From NCBI GenBank assembly GCA_965214285.1, contig OZ243946.1, forward strand, positions 682,001-746,000: 64,000 nt of DNA, written 5' to 3'. Shown piece after piece: positions 21,552 to 31,316 of this stretch. The notes under the pieces are model-generated. The model worked only from the letters and a program-made list of their open reading frames with translations. It did no database searches and was not told the DNA's origin. Numbering within the stretch: position 1 is the stretch's first letter; the number at the start of each line of letters is the position of its first letter. Made by a program: the position numbers and the translations under genes. The stretch is from G963422745 sp965214285 (GTDB lineage Bacteria > Actinomycetota > Acidimicrobiia > Acidimicrobiales > Aldehydirespiratoraceae).

Positions 21552-23053
21552 GCGGGCGCCCCTGCGGTCTCGGCAGGCTCGGCGGCGGGTCCCGCAACGG
21601 GCTCGATGCCCACGGGTATGGGGTCGCGGCGGGTGATCTTGGCCTCGTACTCGTGGCGGAAGCGGCGGATTGTCGACACGATCGGCGCCACCGCCGAGGG
21701 CCCCAGCGGGCAGATCGTGGTCTGGCGCGGCGGGAACGGCACCGCTTCGAGCCCCTGGCTCGGATCGCCCGCCGCCGGGTAGGGGCCGGGGCTGATGTTG
21801 TCGGCGATGTCGAGCAGCAGGCCGATGTCGGACGGCCGGCCGTTGCCTTCCAGGATGCGCTCCAGGATGCGCTGCTCCCAGGAGGTGCCCTCCCGGCACG
21901 GCGTGCACTTGCCGCAGGACTCGGTTGCGAAGAAGCGCACCAGGCGATGCGCCGCCTTCACGGCGTCGACGGTGTGGTCCATCACCACGATGGCGCCCGA
22001 GCCGAGCATCGAGCCGGCCGCGCCCACCGGGGCGGCCTCCAGCGGCAGGTCGAGATGCTCGTCGAAGAACCACGGCGCCGAGCCGCCTCCGGGGATGAAC
22101 GTCTTGAGGTCGTTGGCGCCGCGGATGCCCTGGCAGAAGTTGTCGTCGTAGATCAGCTCGCGGAACGTGGTAACGCCGTGCTCGACCTCGTACACGCCGG
22201 GCCGCTCCACGTGGCCCGACACGGCGAACATGCGGCTGCCCGGCGAGGTCGGCGACCCGTAGGACTTGTAGCGCTCTGCGCCGTTGACCATCAGCCAGCC
22301 CAGGTTCGAGAGCGTCTCGGCGTTGTTGACGATGGTCGGTCGGCCGTAGAGGCCGATCGCCGCGGGGAAGTACGGCGGCTTGAGCCGCGGCATCCCCCGG
22401 TTGCCCTCCAGGCTCTCGATCAGGGCGGTCTCCTCGCCGACGATGTAGGCCCCGGCACCCCAAGTGAGCACGATGTCGCAGCTGAAGTCCGTCCCCTCGA
22501 TGGCTGCGCCGAGCAGGCCGTGCTCGTAGGCCTCGTTGAGCGCCGCGGCGATGCGCTCCTGGGCCAGGGCCATCTCGCCGCGCACGTACAGGAAGCACTG
22601 CTGGAGGCCCAGGGCGTAGCAGCAGATGGCGCAGCCCTCGATGAGCTGATGCGGGTCGCGTTCCATGAGCAGGCGGTCCTTGTAGGTGCCCGGCTCGCTC
22701 TCGTCGCCGTTGACCACCAGGTAACGGGGGTAGTCCTCGGGCGGCATGAAGCCCCACTTGACGCCCGCCGGGAAGCCCGCACCGCCGCGGCCCAGCAGCA
22801 CGGCGTCTCGCACCTCGGCATGCACCTGCTCGGGCGGGCGGCGCAGGGCGGCGCGCAGGCCTTCGTAGCCTCCGGTGGCCAGGTAGCGCTCCAGGCGGTA
22901 CGAGTCCTCGTACACGAAGCGCCCGGTCACGATCTTGGGGCCTTCGTTGTCGACGTAGCCCGGTGCGTGGGGCACATAGGCGTTGCTTGCCGCGCTGCCC
23001 TTGGTGCTGCCCGAGCCGTTGCCGGCAGTACTGTCGGCGGCGCTGGCGGCCAT
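21548..23053 (-). CDS. nuoF: NADH-quinone oxidoreductase subunit F (FMN and NADH binding)
   Basis: 501-aa flavoprotein of the NADH module. LGRGGAGFPAGVKWGFMP is the NADH/FMN glycine-rich site, VVNGDESEPGTYKDR the FMN loop, and ESCGKCTPCREGTSWEQR the [4Fe-4S] N3 ligand region. ATG at 23053 shares its A with the nuoE stop (TGATG). About 25 Ser/Gly/Ala residues precede the conserved domain. The C-terminus is Pro/Ala-rich. Confidence 0.96.
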   Translation of the reverse strand: MAASAADSTAGNGSGSTKGSAASNAYVPHAPGYVDNEGPKIVTGRFVYEDSYRLERYLATGGYEGLRAALRRPPEQVHAEVRDAVLLGRGGAGFPAGVKWGFMPPEDYPRYLVVNGDESEPGTYKDRLLMERDPHQLIEGCAICCYALGLQQCFLYVRGEMALAQERIAAALNEAYEHGLLGAAIEGTDFSCDIVLTWGAGAYIVGEETALIESLEGNRGMPRLKPPYFPAAIGLYGRPTIVNNAETLSNLGWLMVNGAERYKSYGSPTSPGSRMFAVSGHVERPGVYEVEHGVTTFRELIYDDNFCQGIRGANDLKTFIPGGGSAPWFFDEHLDLPLEAAPVGAAGSMLGSGAIVVMDHTVDAVKAAHRLVRFFATESCGKCTPCREGTSWEQRILERILEGNGRPSDIGLLLDIADNISPGPYPAAGDPSQGLEAVPFPPRQTTICPLGPSAVAPIVSTIRRFRHEYEAKITRRDPIPVGIEPVAGPAAEPAETAGAPA

Positions 23054-23700
23054 CAGCTCTCGCCGCCTGAGGCTGCGGCGTCTGCGGCTGCGCCGTCGGC
23101 CATGGTGTGCAGCCACACCGGCGCCTCGCGGGCGTCCTCGACGGGCACGATCATCGAGCCCGCCGCGGCCGGGATCTGCTGGCGGACCCGCGCCAGCGTG
23201 CCGTGCTCGGGCACATCGTCGACCACCCCGGCCCGCAGCCCGTCGATCAAGGCGTCGAAGTCGTCGGTGCTCACACGGTGCCGGTAGCGGTAGTTGACCT
23301 GCAGGCAGGGCGCCTCGGTGCAGGCCGCGATGCACTCCACGTCCTCGAGGGTGAACATGTTGTCCGCCGTGGTGCCGCCAGCGGGAATGCCCAGCGTCGC
23401 TGAGGCATGGGCCAGCAGCTCCTCGCCGCCGAGCAGCTGACACGAGATGTTGGTGCAGACGTTGACCAGGTACCTGCCGACCGGGCGGAACTTGAACATC
23501 TCGTAGAACGTGGCCGTGCCCTTGACCTCGGCCGGGGTCATCTCGCAGAGCCCGGCGATCTCGCGCATCGCCTCGTCGCTCACCCAGCCGAGCTGTTGCT
23601 GGGCGAGGTGCAGCAGCGGGATCACCGCGCTGCGCGCCCGCGGATAACGGCCCACGATCTCGGCGGCGACGTGGCGGTTCTCGGCGTCGAAGAAGCTCAC
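23053..23700 (-). CDS. nuoE: NADH-quinone oxidoreductase subunit E (2Fe-2S)
   Basis: 215-aa thioredoxin-like 24-kDa-type subunit. The four Cys ligands of cluster N1a are visible in CTNISC and CIAACTEAPC. GTG start at 23700 overlaps the nuoD stop (GTGA); the frame open upstream of it is a shadow of nuoD. It works with NuoF and NuoG as the NADH-oxidising module. Confidence 0.95.
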   Translation of the reverse strand: MSFFDAENRHVAAEIVGRYPRARSAVIPLLHLAQQQLGWVSDEAMREIAGLCEMTPAEVKGTATFYEMFKFRPVGRYLVNVCTNISCQLLGGEELLAHASATLGIPAGGTTADNMFTLEDVECIAACTEAPCLQVNYRYRHRVSTDDFDALIDGLRAGVVDDVPEHGTLARVRQQIPAAAGSMIVPVEDAREAPVWLHTMADGAAADAAASGGES

Positions 23701-25112
23701 CGGTCGACCTCGCCCATGATCGGGTCGATGCTGGAGATGATCGCCACGCCGTCGGCGATCAGGCCGTTCTGCATGAGGTGCGGCATGGTCTGGATGTTGA
23801 TGAAGCTCGGGCCGCGCACGTGCATCCGGTACGGCGTGGCCGAGCCGTCGCTCACCATGTAGACGCCGAGCTCGCCCCGCGGCGACTCCACGCAGGCATA
23901 GGTCTCGCCCTCGGGCACCTTGAAGCCCTCGGTGAAGATCTTGAAGTGGTGTATCAGCGCCTCCATCGACTCGTCGATGCGCTGCCGCGGCGGCGGGGTG
24001 ACCTTCTTGTCCTGGATGCGGTAGTCGCCGGGCGGCATCTTGTCGAGGATCTGCTCGACGATCCGCAGCGACTCGCGGATCTCGTTGAGGCGGATGGCGT
24101 AGCGGTCGTAGCAGTCGCCGTAGCTGCCCACGATCACGTCGAAATCGACCTCGGGGTAGGCCAGATACGGCATGTCTCGGCGCAGGTCCCAGGCGTAGCC
24201 GGTGGAGCGCAGGATCGGCCCGGTGGCCGACAGCGCCAGCGCCTCGTCCGCGTTGAGCACGCCCACCCCCTGTAGCCGCTCGCGCCAGATCGGCTGGCCG
24301 GTCATCAGCACGTCGTACTCGTCGAGGCGAGGCCCGATGATCTCCAGCAGATGCTCCACGTCGCCCTGCCAGCCGTCGGGCAGGTCCGCGGCCACCCCGC
24401 CGGGGCGGATGTAGTTGTGGTTCATGCGCAGGCCGCTGACCTTCTCGAAGAAGCGCAGCACCTCCTCGCGTTCGCGCCAGCCGTAGATCATCATCGACAC
24501 CGCGCCGAGGTCCATGCCGTTGGTGGCCATGAACAGCAGATGCGACGACACCCGGTTGAGCTCGCACATCAGCATGCGGATCCACACCGCACGCTCGGGC
24601 GCCTCGATGCCCAGCAGCTTCTCGGTGGCCAGGGAGAAGGCCAGCTCGGTGAACAGCGGCGAGGCGTAGTCCATGCGGGTGACGTTGGTGCAGCCCTGCA
24701 GGTAGGTGAGCTGCTCGGCCTGCTTCTCCATGCCGGTGTGCAGGTAGCCGATCACCGGCTTGGAGCGCAGCACCGTCTCGCCCTGCATCTCCAGCATCAG
24801 GCGCAGCACGCCGTGGGTGGACGGGTGCGACGGCCCCATGTTCAGCAGCACCCGCTCGTCGTCGTCGGGCGTGGTCGGGTCCGCGCCGATGGCGGCGCAC
24901 TCGGTCTCGCTGAGGCGCAGCACCGCGGAGCCGTCGCCGCGGCGGCGCACCCGCTCCGCCCCGTCGCCCGGCGTTGCGGTCGCGGCTGCTGTGCTTGCCG
25001 TGGGGGCCGTGCTTGCCATGTCCGCGGCGGGGGCCGTGCCTGTGGGGTCGGGGTTGCCTGCGGCCGTGCCTGCGTCGGCGGCGGCGACGGTCGTGTCGGT
25101 GCCGGCGGTCAT
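23697..25112 (-). CDS. nuoD: NADH-quinone oxidoreductase subunit D
   Basis: 471-aa 49-kDa-type subunit. LNMGPSHPSTHGVLRLMLEM, GYLHTGMEKQAEQLTYLQG and a C-terminus ending SSIDPIMGEVDR are diagnostic. ATG at 25112 overlaps the nuoC stop (ATGA). An Ala/Thr/Pro-rich N-terminal stretch of about 80 residues precedes the domain; a downstream internal start is possible but none has a convincing ribosome site. Confidence 0.96.
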   Translation of the reverse strand: MTAGTDTTVAAADAGTAAGNPDPTGTAPAADMASTAPTASTAAATATPGDGAERVRRRGDGSAVLRLSETECAAIGADPTTPDDDERVLLNMGPSHPSTHGVLRLMLEMQGETVLRSKPVIGYLHTGMEKQAEQLTYLQGCTNVTRMDYASPLFTELAFSLATEKLLGIEAPERAVWIRMLMCELNRVSSHLLFMATNGMDLGAVSMMIYGWREREEVLRFFEKVSGLRMNHNYIRPGGVAADLPDGWQGDVEHLLEIIGPRLDEYDVLMTGQPIWRERLQGVGVLNADEALALSATGPILRSTGYAWDLRRDMPYLAYPEVDFDVIVGSYGDCYDRYAIRLNEIRESLRIVEQILDKMPPGDYRIQDKKVTPPPRQRIDESMEALIHHFKIFTEGFKVPEGETYACVESPRGELGVYMVSDGSATPYRMHVRGPSFINIQTMPHLMQNGLIADGVAIISSIDPIMGEVDR

Positions 25113-25577
25113 CGGCTGCTCGCGGCCGAGAAGCGCACCGGGATCGAGCCGACGGCGTAGTCCTTGCGCAGCGGGTGGCCCTCCCAGTCCTCGGGCATCA
25201 GCACCCGGCTCATGTCGGGATGGCCCTCGAAGTCGATGCCGAACATGTCGAACACCTCGCGTTCGAGGTTCTCGGCGCCGGGGTAGAGGTCGAACAGGCT
25301 CGGGATCTGCGGCTCGCCGTCGTCGAGCTGCACCCGGATGCGGATCCGCTCGCGGCGGGCGTGGTTGAGCAGCGAGACCACCACCTCGAAGCGCCCCGGG
25401 GCGATGCCGGCGGGCAGCTCGCGACGGCCCCGGTAGGTCAGGAAATCGACCGCGGTGAGGTCGATGAGCTGGTCGAAGCCGTCGTCTCGGGCGGCGGCGC
25501 ACACCGCCGTGTAGCCCTCGGCGTCGGCGTGCAGCACCACGTCGCCCAGCGAGTCGCAGACGACGGCCCCGTAGCGC

Positions 25578-25585
<8 letters not shown>
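25109..25585 (-). CDS. nuoC: NADH-quinone oxidoreductase subunit C
   Basis: 158-aa 30-kDa-type subunit; the motifs YPGAENLEREVFDMFGIDFE and WEGHPLRKDYAVG identify it. I chose the ATG at 25585 (MAERYGAVV), overlapping the nuoB stop by 8 nt; an ATG at 25609 would add eight residues. Unlike NuoC of the second cluster, it has no low-complexity ends. Confidence 0.93.
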
Positions 25586-26188
<603 letters not shown>

Positions 26189-26189
<1 letters not shown>

Positions 26190-26746
26190 CAGGGCACCAG
26201 CACAGGTTCCGCGGCGGGCTCTTCCCCCCCGGCGGTCTCCGCGTCGAGGCCTTCGTCGGCGACCTGCCGGCCGCTGGGCTCTGCGCCCGACGGCGCGCTG
26301 AGACGGCCTTCGAGGCCCACACGGCGCACGGTGGTGGAAGCGGTCCGCTGCGGCGAGACCGCGCCCGACGGGCGGGCCTGCTGCTTGGCCGGCCCCCACT
26401 CCAGGGCGCCGTTGGCGATCAGGTACACGAACGACTCGAACACCGCGAAGCTGAAGACCATGATCGCCACCAGCCCGAAGATGCCCAGGCCGCCGTGGGC
26501 CACCGCATACGGATAGAAGAAGACGATCTCGATGTCGAAGACGATGAAGATCATGGCCACCAAGAAGAACCGCACCGGGAAGCGCTCGGGCGTGCCGGCC
26601 GCGGGCACGATCCCGCACTCATACGCGGCGCTCTTGGCAGCCGACGGGTTGCGCGGCGCCAGCAGTCCCGAGGCCACGAAGCTCAGCGCCGCGAACGCCA
26701 GCGCCAGCAAGAACAGCGCCAGCAACGGGAGGTACTGGCCCAGCAT
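26189..26746 (-). CDS. nuoA: NADH-quinone oxidoreductase subunit A
   Basis: 185-aa membrane subunit. The three-helix core has SAAYECGIVPAAGTPERFPV and FFLVAMIFIVFDIEIVFFYP with conserved acidic residues. About 60 extra hydrophilic residues follow the core; typical NuoA is about 120 aa. It begins 4 nt after the preceding cytochrome-complex-linked membrane gene, so the bc genes and complex I are probably cotranscribed. Confidence 0.95.
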
Positions 26747-26750
26747 GGGC

Positions 26751-27851
26751 TCAGGAAGCCTCGAAGGCGGCCCGCCGTGCCATCACGATCTTGTCGCGCT
26801 CGTGCATCATGTAGCACAGGCCTGCGAAGATCAGCAGCGAGCCGATCGTCACCATGGCGGGCAGGATGCGCAGGTTGCCGAGGTTGCGGATCATCACCAC
26901 CGAGATGACCGGCGCCTCGGGATCCGCTATCGGGCGCTTGGGGGCGGTGCCGGGCAGGTTGGCAAGCGACTCCGGCGTCACCTGCTGGAGCTGGATGATG
27001 CCGTAGCGGGTCGGGTTCTTGACCGTCAGGGCGGTGCGCACCTGGGTCTCGATGCGGTCCCAGCGGCTGGGGTCATCCGGCAGGCCCCGCTTGCCTCCGA
27101 TGGCGTAGGCGTCGAGCACCTTGAACTCGTTTGCGCTGTTGAACGGGTGATCCCCGCTGTCGAGGATCATGGCTATCGCGGAGGCCTGCGCCTCGCCCGA
27201 CTCGGCGGTCGACAGCAGCGTCCAGCCGCCGAGCTCGGCTGCGTCCTGGTCGATCAGCCCCGGCGCCACCGCGGCCAGCTCGGACAGGGTGGTGTCGACG
27301 TTGCGGGCCTGTTCTCTGGCCGCCAGCTCGCGGATGCCTGCCGGATCGAGCCCCTCGGTCTGGTCCTCGGTGAGCGAGTCGACGCTGACCTCGCCGAACT
27401 CGGCCCAGGCGGTCTGGATCTCGATCAGCTCGGGGTCGTCGGTCGCCATCCGCATGGCATTGGGGCCGTGCGTCGCGCGGGCCTCGGCGGCGGCTTCCAG
27501 CACCAGCTCATGGGCGCTCAGCAGTTCCTCGGAGCGCAGCTCGTTGGCCTCGTCGAGCGCCGCGAAAGTCAGGTGGCCCTCGTCGCTGGTGCCCTCGACT
27601 ATCTCGACCTGCTCCCAGGTGGGGGCGTCGCCCGCGTAGCCGATGCCGTAGATCCACCAGATGGCACCCATGATCGCCATCCAGCCGAAGAACCCGGCCA
27701 GCGCGATCAGCGTGCCGAGGCGGATGCCGGAGTTGGTGACCACCAGCAGCCACACCGATCCCAGCAGCACGACCGTGCCGGTGAGCACGGCCATGAAGCC
27801 CCGGATCTCGGGGTCCCAGGCGAGGCCTGCGATGATGTCCAGCGTCTCCAT
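26751..27851 (-). CDS. membrane protein linked to the cytochrome bc complex, unknown function
   Basis: 366 aa. Two N-terminal hydrophobic helices (about residues 18-65, including GSVWLLVVTNSGIRLGTLIA) are followed by a long hydrophilic, acidic, probably alpha-helical region (about 80-310) and a C-terminal helix near residues 325-350. I see no cofactor motif. The ATG shares its A with the stop of the cytochrome c gene, and nuoA follows by 4 nt, so it is sandwiched between the two complexes. It may be an accessory subunit or assembly factor; I do not recognise a named family. Confidence 0.6.
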   Translation of the reverse strand: METLDIIAGLAWDPEIRGFMAVLTGTVVLLGSVWLLVVTNSGIRLGTLIALAGFFGWMAIMGAIWWIYGIGYAGDAPTWEQVEIVEGTSDEGHLTFAALDEANELRSEELLSAHELVLEAAAEARATHGPNAMRMATDDPELIEIQTAWAEFGEVSVDSLTEDQTEGLDPAGIRELAAREQARNVDTTLSELAAVAPGLIDQDAAELGGWTLLSTAESGEAQASAIAMILDSGDHPFNSANEFKVLDAYAIGGKRGLPDDPSRWDRIETQVRTALTVKNPTRYGIIQLQQVTPESLANLPGTAPKRPIADPEAPVISVVMIRNLGNLRILPAMVTIGSLLIFAGLCYMMHERDKIVMARRAAFEAS

Positions 27852-29338
27852 CAGAGGTTCCTCTCGAAGGCGACGATGGCGTCGATCTGCTCTTCGGTGA
27901 GCATCCCCGGATACGACAGCGTGTCGTCGTTGCCGAAGGTGGGGCCGACCGGGTTGGCCTCGGTGTGCGGCCCGTAGCCGGGCATCTGGCCGTTGCCGCC
28001 GGAGCCGCCGCGGCCGTAGGTGGCGCCGATGGTCTGGCCGCTCTCGATGAACGCCGCGTGGCTGCCTGCGGTCTCGAACTGCTCACGGGTGGAGCCGCCG
28101 GTCAGGTTGGGCCCGAAGAAGCCGCCGCCGTGCTTGTAGCCATCGGGCAGGATCGCTTCGTCGGTGCCGTTGATCTCCACGCTGTAGGGCCCGGCTGCGT
28201 CGATGCTCCATCCGTAGGTGTGGCAGCGGGCGCAGCTGTAGGTGCCGTTGGCGGCCTCGTTGGCGAACAGGATCTCGCCGTAGCGGCGGAACAGCTCGTC
28301 GCCGGGCACGGCGTCGGGCGTGGCCAGCAGCTCCAGGGCGGCGTTGCGCCAAGCCAGGGCGTTCTCTGGGTCGCCCAGCGACGGGTCGGCGTCGAGTGCC
28401 TGGCTGCGGGCACGTGCGCGCACCGCGGCAGCCTCGGCGAGCCAGGCCTGCACCGCCTCGGCGAGCGGCTCGGCAGCGGCCGCGTTGGCGGCGCTGAGCG
28501 CCTCGGTGGCGCTGCGGTCCGCTGTGCAGATGTCGAGCTCGGCACTGGCGGCGCAGCTGAAGCCGAAGGTCTCGCGGCCGGCCAGGACCACCTCCCAGGC
28601 GGCGGCGTCCTTGGCTGCCTGCGCCCGGCGCACCTCGACCGCCCACGGCTCGCTGCTGGAGGCGATCAGCAGGTCAGCGACCCCGGACTCCACGCCTGCG
28701 AGCACCTCGGCGTGCATCTCCTTCTCGGAGATCTGGATGCTTCGCATGTAGTAGACGAGCTCCTCGAGCTGCTGGTCGGTGAGCGGCCCGCCGCCGCCGC
28801 CTCCCCAGGGCGCCATCACGCCGTTGCGCCCGTAGTTGAGGGTGTGCAGGATTTCGTCCTCGGTGAAGCGCGAGAGCACGGTGTTGAGCGCCGGCGCCTT
28901 CCAGGCCACCTGGGCCACGAACTCGCCGGACTCGGTGGTGATTGCGATCGGCGCCGAGCCGCCGGAGCCCTCCGGGCCGTGGCAGTTCACGCACTGGGCG
29001 CCCTCGATGTAGATGTCCTCGCCGCGCAGCGTGAAGATGTGGTCGGTGTTGATGTCCTGGCCCTCGTGGCGGCCGGGCTCGCCGAGCCAGTACACCGGCA
29101 AGGCGATGGCGGTGATGGTCAGCAGCACCAGGCTGGAGCCCAGGGCCAGGTCGAGCTTGGTGCCCTCGAGCTCCTCGTCGCTGAGGTAGGGCTTGCGGTT
29201 GGACGCCAGCTCGATCTCCGAGCCCAGCTCCGCACGCGCCGAGCGGATGTTGAACAGCACGTAGACGAGCCCGCCGACCAGCACGATGGCCAGGATGACG
29301 AGCCCGATTGTGCGTTGGGTTGAGGCGGCGAGCAGCAT
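27851..29338 (-). CDS. membrane-anchored cytochrome c with two haem-binding motifs
   Basis: 495 aa. Two N-terminal hydrophobic segments (about residues 8-30 and 65-85) anchor the protein. Haem motif 1 is CVNCH (about residue 115) and motif 2 is CARCH (about residue 375). The region between is Ala-rich and helical. The position after the Rieske gene suggests it is the c-type subunit of the bc complex, carrying electrons to a terminal oxidase. It differs from mycobacterial QcrC in the wide haem spacing, so I give no symbol. Confidence 0.82.
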   Translation of the reverse strand: MLLAASTQRTIGLVILAIVLVGGLVYVLFNIRSARAELGSEIELASNRKPYLSDEELEGTKLDLALGSSLVLLTITAIALPVYWLGEPGRHEGQDINTDHIFTLRGEDIYIEGAQCVNCHGPEGSGGSAPIAITTESGEFVAQVAWKAPALNTVLSRFTEDEILHTLNYGRNGVMAPWGGGGGGPLTDQQLEELVYYMRSIQISEKEMHAEVLAGVESGVADLLIASSSEPWAVEVRRAQAAKDAAAWEVVLAGRETFGFSCAASAELDICTADRSATEALSAANAAAAEPLAEAVQAWLAEAAAVRARARSQALDADPSLGDPENALAWRNAALELLATPDAVPGDELFRRYGEILFANEAANGTYSCARCHTYGWSIDAAGPYSVEINGTDEAILPDGYKHGGGFFGPNLTGGSTREQFETAGSHAAFIESGQTIGATYGRGGSGGNGQMPGYGPHTEANPVGPTFGNDDTLSYPGMLTEEQIDAIVAFERNL

Positions 29339-29368
29339 TTGGCAGGCGTGGGTGGGTGGCTTGGCGGG

Positions 29369-30250
29369 CTAGTGGCTGGACTGGCCGATGCAGTTGGGGC
29401 CCTCGGCCTCCTGGCCGGTGGTGTTGGTGCCGATCGGCGGGCCCTGGATTATGCGGCCGGTGTCGACGATGAGCGCCCCCGAGGAGTCGATGCTCATGGC
29501 GAAGCGGTCCATGCCCCGCGGGGCGGGCCCGCCGCGCTTCTCGCCCACCTGGTTGTACTGCGAGCCGTGACAGGGGCACTCGAACCACTGCGAGGAGTTG
29601 CAGTTGGGGACGCGACAGCCCAAATGCGGGCACTTCTGGTACAGCGCCACCACGCCGCCGTCGAGGCCCAGGGCCAGGCCGGCCTCCATGCCGTTGAGCT
29701 CGGGCACCGAGTAGGCGAGGCGTGCCTTCTCGACCGCGCCGTTGGGGTACTCGGTGAGCCACATGCGGCCCTCGGCCCGGTACAGGAAGCCCTGCTGGGA
29801 GCGGATCTCGGCGAGCACGTCGCTGACCAGGCCGACCCTGATCGCCGAGCCGAAGCCGCCGCCGACCTGGGGCCACAAAAAGGCGATGCAGGCCGCCCCG
29901 AAGCCGCCGAGGCCGATCTGCATCATCAGCACGATCGAGCGGTTGAAGAACTGACGGCGGCTGACGCCGATCACCTCGGGGTCCGGCGGCACATACGGCG
30001 CCGGCGGGGCGGTCTCGGAGGCGGCGAGCACCAGCTCCTGGCTGGCAGCCTTGCGCTCCAGGGCGGCGGCCCGCTCGACCTGCTTGCCGGTGAGGGTCGC
30101 GTCGGGGTCCAGCGCCTCTGAGGCCCGGTCGCGGCGGCGGGTCTCGCGCGACAAGATGCCAAGGGCGGCGTCGGTCTGGCGGCCCCGCACGGTCACCGCC
30201 ACGGCGATGGCGGCCAGCACGGCGACAGCAATGATCCCTGCGATCAGCAT
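29369..30250 (-). CDS. qcrA: Rieske [2Fe-2S] protein of the cytochrome bc complex
   Basis: 293 aa. Two hydrophobic segments (about residues 2-22 and 93-117) precede a Rieske domain with the ligand boxes CPHLGC and CPCHGSQYN. It transfers electrons from quinol to cytochrome c. The ATG at 30250 has GGGAG 7 nt upstream. The same frame stays open for about 53 acidic codons further upstream but contains no ATG, GTG or TTG there. A 55-codon bridging ORF in another frame links it to petD. Confidence 0.9.
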   Translation of the reverse strand: MLIAGIIAVAVLAAIAVAVTVRGRQTDAALGILSRETRRRDRASEALDPDATLTGKQVERAAALERKAASQELVLAASETAPPAPYVPPDPEVIGVSRRQFFNRSIVLMMQIGLGGFGAACIAFLWPQVGGGFGSAIRVGLVSDVLAEIRSQQGFLYRAEGRMWLTEYPNGAVEKARLAYSVPELNGMEAGLALGLDGGVVALYQKCPHLGCRVPNCNSSQWFECPCHGSQYNQVGEKRGGPAPRGMDRFAMSIDSSGALIVDTGRIIQGPPIGTNTTGQEAEGPNCIGQSSH

Positions 30251-30411
30251 CGGCAGCTCCCGGGCAGCGGCGGGGTCGGCATCCTCGTCAGCGACCGGGT
30301 CGTGGTCCTCGGTGGCAGCGGCCGGGTCGTCGTCCTCGTCAGCGGCGGGGTCGTCGTCCTCGGTGGCGTCGGCTGCATCGTCATCGGCTCCCTCGTCGTC
30401 CCCGTCGTCAC
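30244..30411 (-). other. bridging ORF between petD and the Rieske gene (55 codons)
   Basis: The GTG at 30411 overlaps the petD stop (GTGA). The frame encodes a Thr/Pro/Arg-rich peptide and ends at 30244, overlapping the Rieske ATG by 7 nt. The same DNA in the Rieske frame encodes an Asp/Glu/Ala-rich stretch. It is built from imperfect repeats. Either frame could be the selected one; I see no homology. Confidence 0.35.
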
Positions 30412-31286
30412 AGCTCGAAGAAGAGGCCGGCCTGCCAGGGGAACACGAAGTTGAACCCCGGGCCTCTGAAGAACGAGCCGATCATGACCAGCACCGCCCA
30501 GAACATCAGGTGCATGGTCATCAGCGAGATGGCGAACTTGCGGTCCTCGGGCCGCTTGGACGGGTTGCGGTCGATGTAGGGCGCCAGCACGAGCACGACC
30601 AGGCCGATGCCTGGGATGGTGACGCCTGCCACCATCGGGTGGAACATGGTCAGCAGCTCCTGCAGGCCCAGGAAGTACCAGGGCGCCTTGGACGGGTTGG
30701 GCGTCTCGTTGAAGTTGGCCAGCTCCAGCAGCGGCGCGTTGACGAAGATCGAGAAGATCAGCGTGAAGGCGGTGATGAACAGCGTGGCCGCGAACTCCAC
30801 CACCAGCAGGTGCGGCCAGACGTGCACCTTGTCCGAGGGCATGGACTTGGTGTCCTGTATCGAGCCGCTCTTGACGACGGTGAGCAGGCGCTGGGTGTGC
30901 CCGCCCGGCCCGCTGGGGACCGACGCCCCGTTGGTGGTCGCTGGCGCCTCGGCGGGCGGGGCCGTGGCCACAGCCGTGCCGCCGCCTCCGCCGCTGGGGG
31001 CCGCCGCCGATTCGGCTGCCGCGGTTTCGCCGGCTGCCCGCGCGGCCCTGGATCGCTCCAGCAGGTGCGCCGGGATCTTCGAGGCGGCCTCGGACTGGGC
31101 GGCCGTCTGGCCGGCATCGGCTGCGCCCGCGGCATCGCCGGCTGAGGCTGCGTCTCCCGTCTCGCCCGCGGCATCGCCGGCTGAGGCTGCGTCTCCCGTC
31201 TCGCCCGCGGCAGCGGCCTTGGCGGCCTCGGCTTTGGCCCGGGCCTCGGCGGCTCGCTTGCGGAGATGCTCTGGGATCTCTGTCAC
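30408..31286 (-). CDS. petD: cytochrome b C-terminal half (subunit IV type), with repeat-containing N-terminal extension
   Basis: 292 aa. The conserved part (from about residue 125) has VWPHLLVVEFAATLFITAF, ANFNETPNPSKAPWYFLGLQ and three helices, as in b6f subunit IV. GTG start at 31286 with GAGGAG upstream. The first 120 residues are a hydrophilic extension containing two similar motifs, IPEHLRKRAAEARA and IPAHLLERSRAARA, and two identical 13-residue repeats. It pairs with PetB to make the quinol-oxidising cytochrome b. Confidence 0.9.
   Translation of the reverse strand: MTEIPEHLRKRAAEARAKAEAAKAAAAGETGDAASAGDAAGETGDAASAGDAAGAADAGQTAAQSEAASKIPAHLLERSRAARAAGETAAAESAAAPSGGGGGTAVATAPPAEAPATTNGASVPSGPGGHTQRLLTVVKSGSIQDTKSMPSDKVHVWPHLLVVEFAATLFITAFTLIFSIFVNAPLLELANFNETPNPSKAPWYFLGLQELLTMFHPMVAGVTIPGIGLVVLVLAPYIDRNPSKRPEDRKFAISLMTMHLMFWAVLVMIGSFFRGPGFNFVFPWQAGLFFEL
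31126..31203. repeat. perfect 39-bp tandem repeat, two copies, inside petD
   Basis: Units 31126-31164 and 31165-31203 are identical, and a third copy starts at 31204 but decays after about 9 bases. Each encodes 13 residues (GETGDAASAGDAA) in the N-terminal extension. Perfect identity implies a recent duplication. Confidence 0.9.
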
Positions 31287-31316
31287 TTGGTGAACTCCTC
31301 GGACTCGAGCCTGGGC

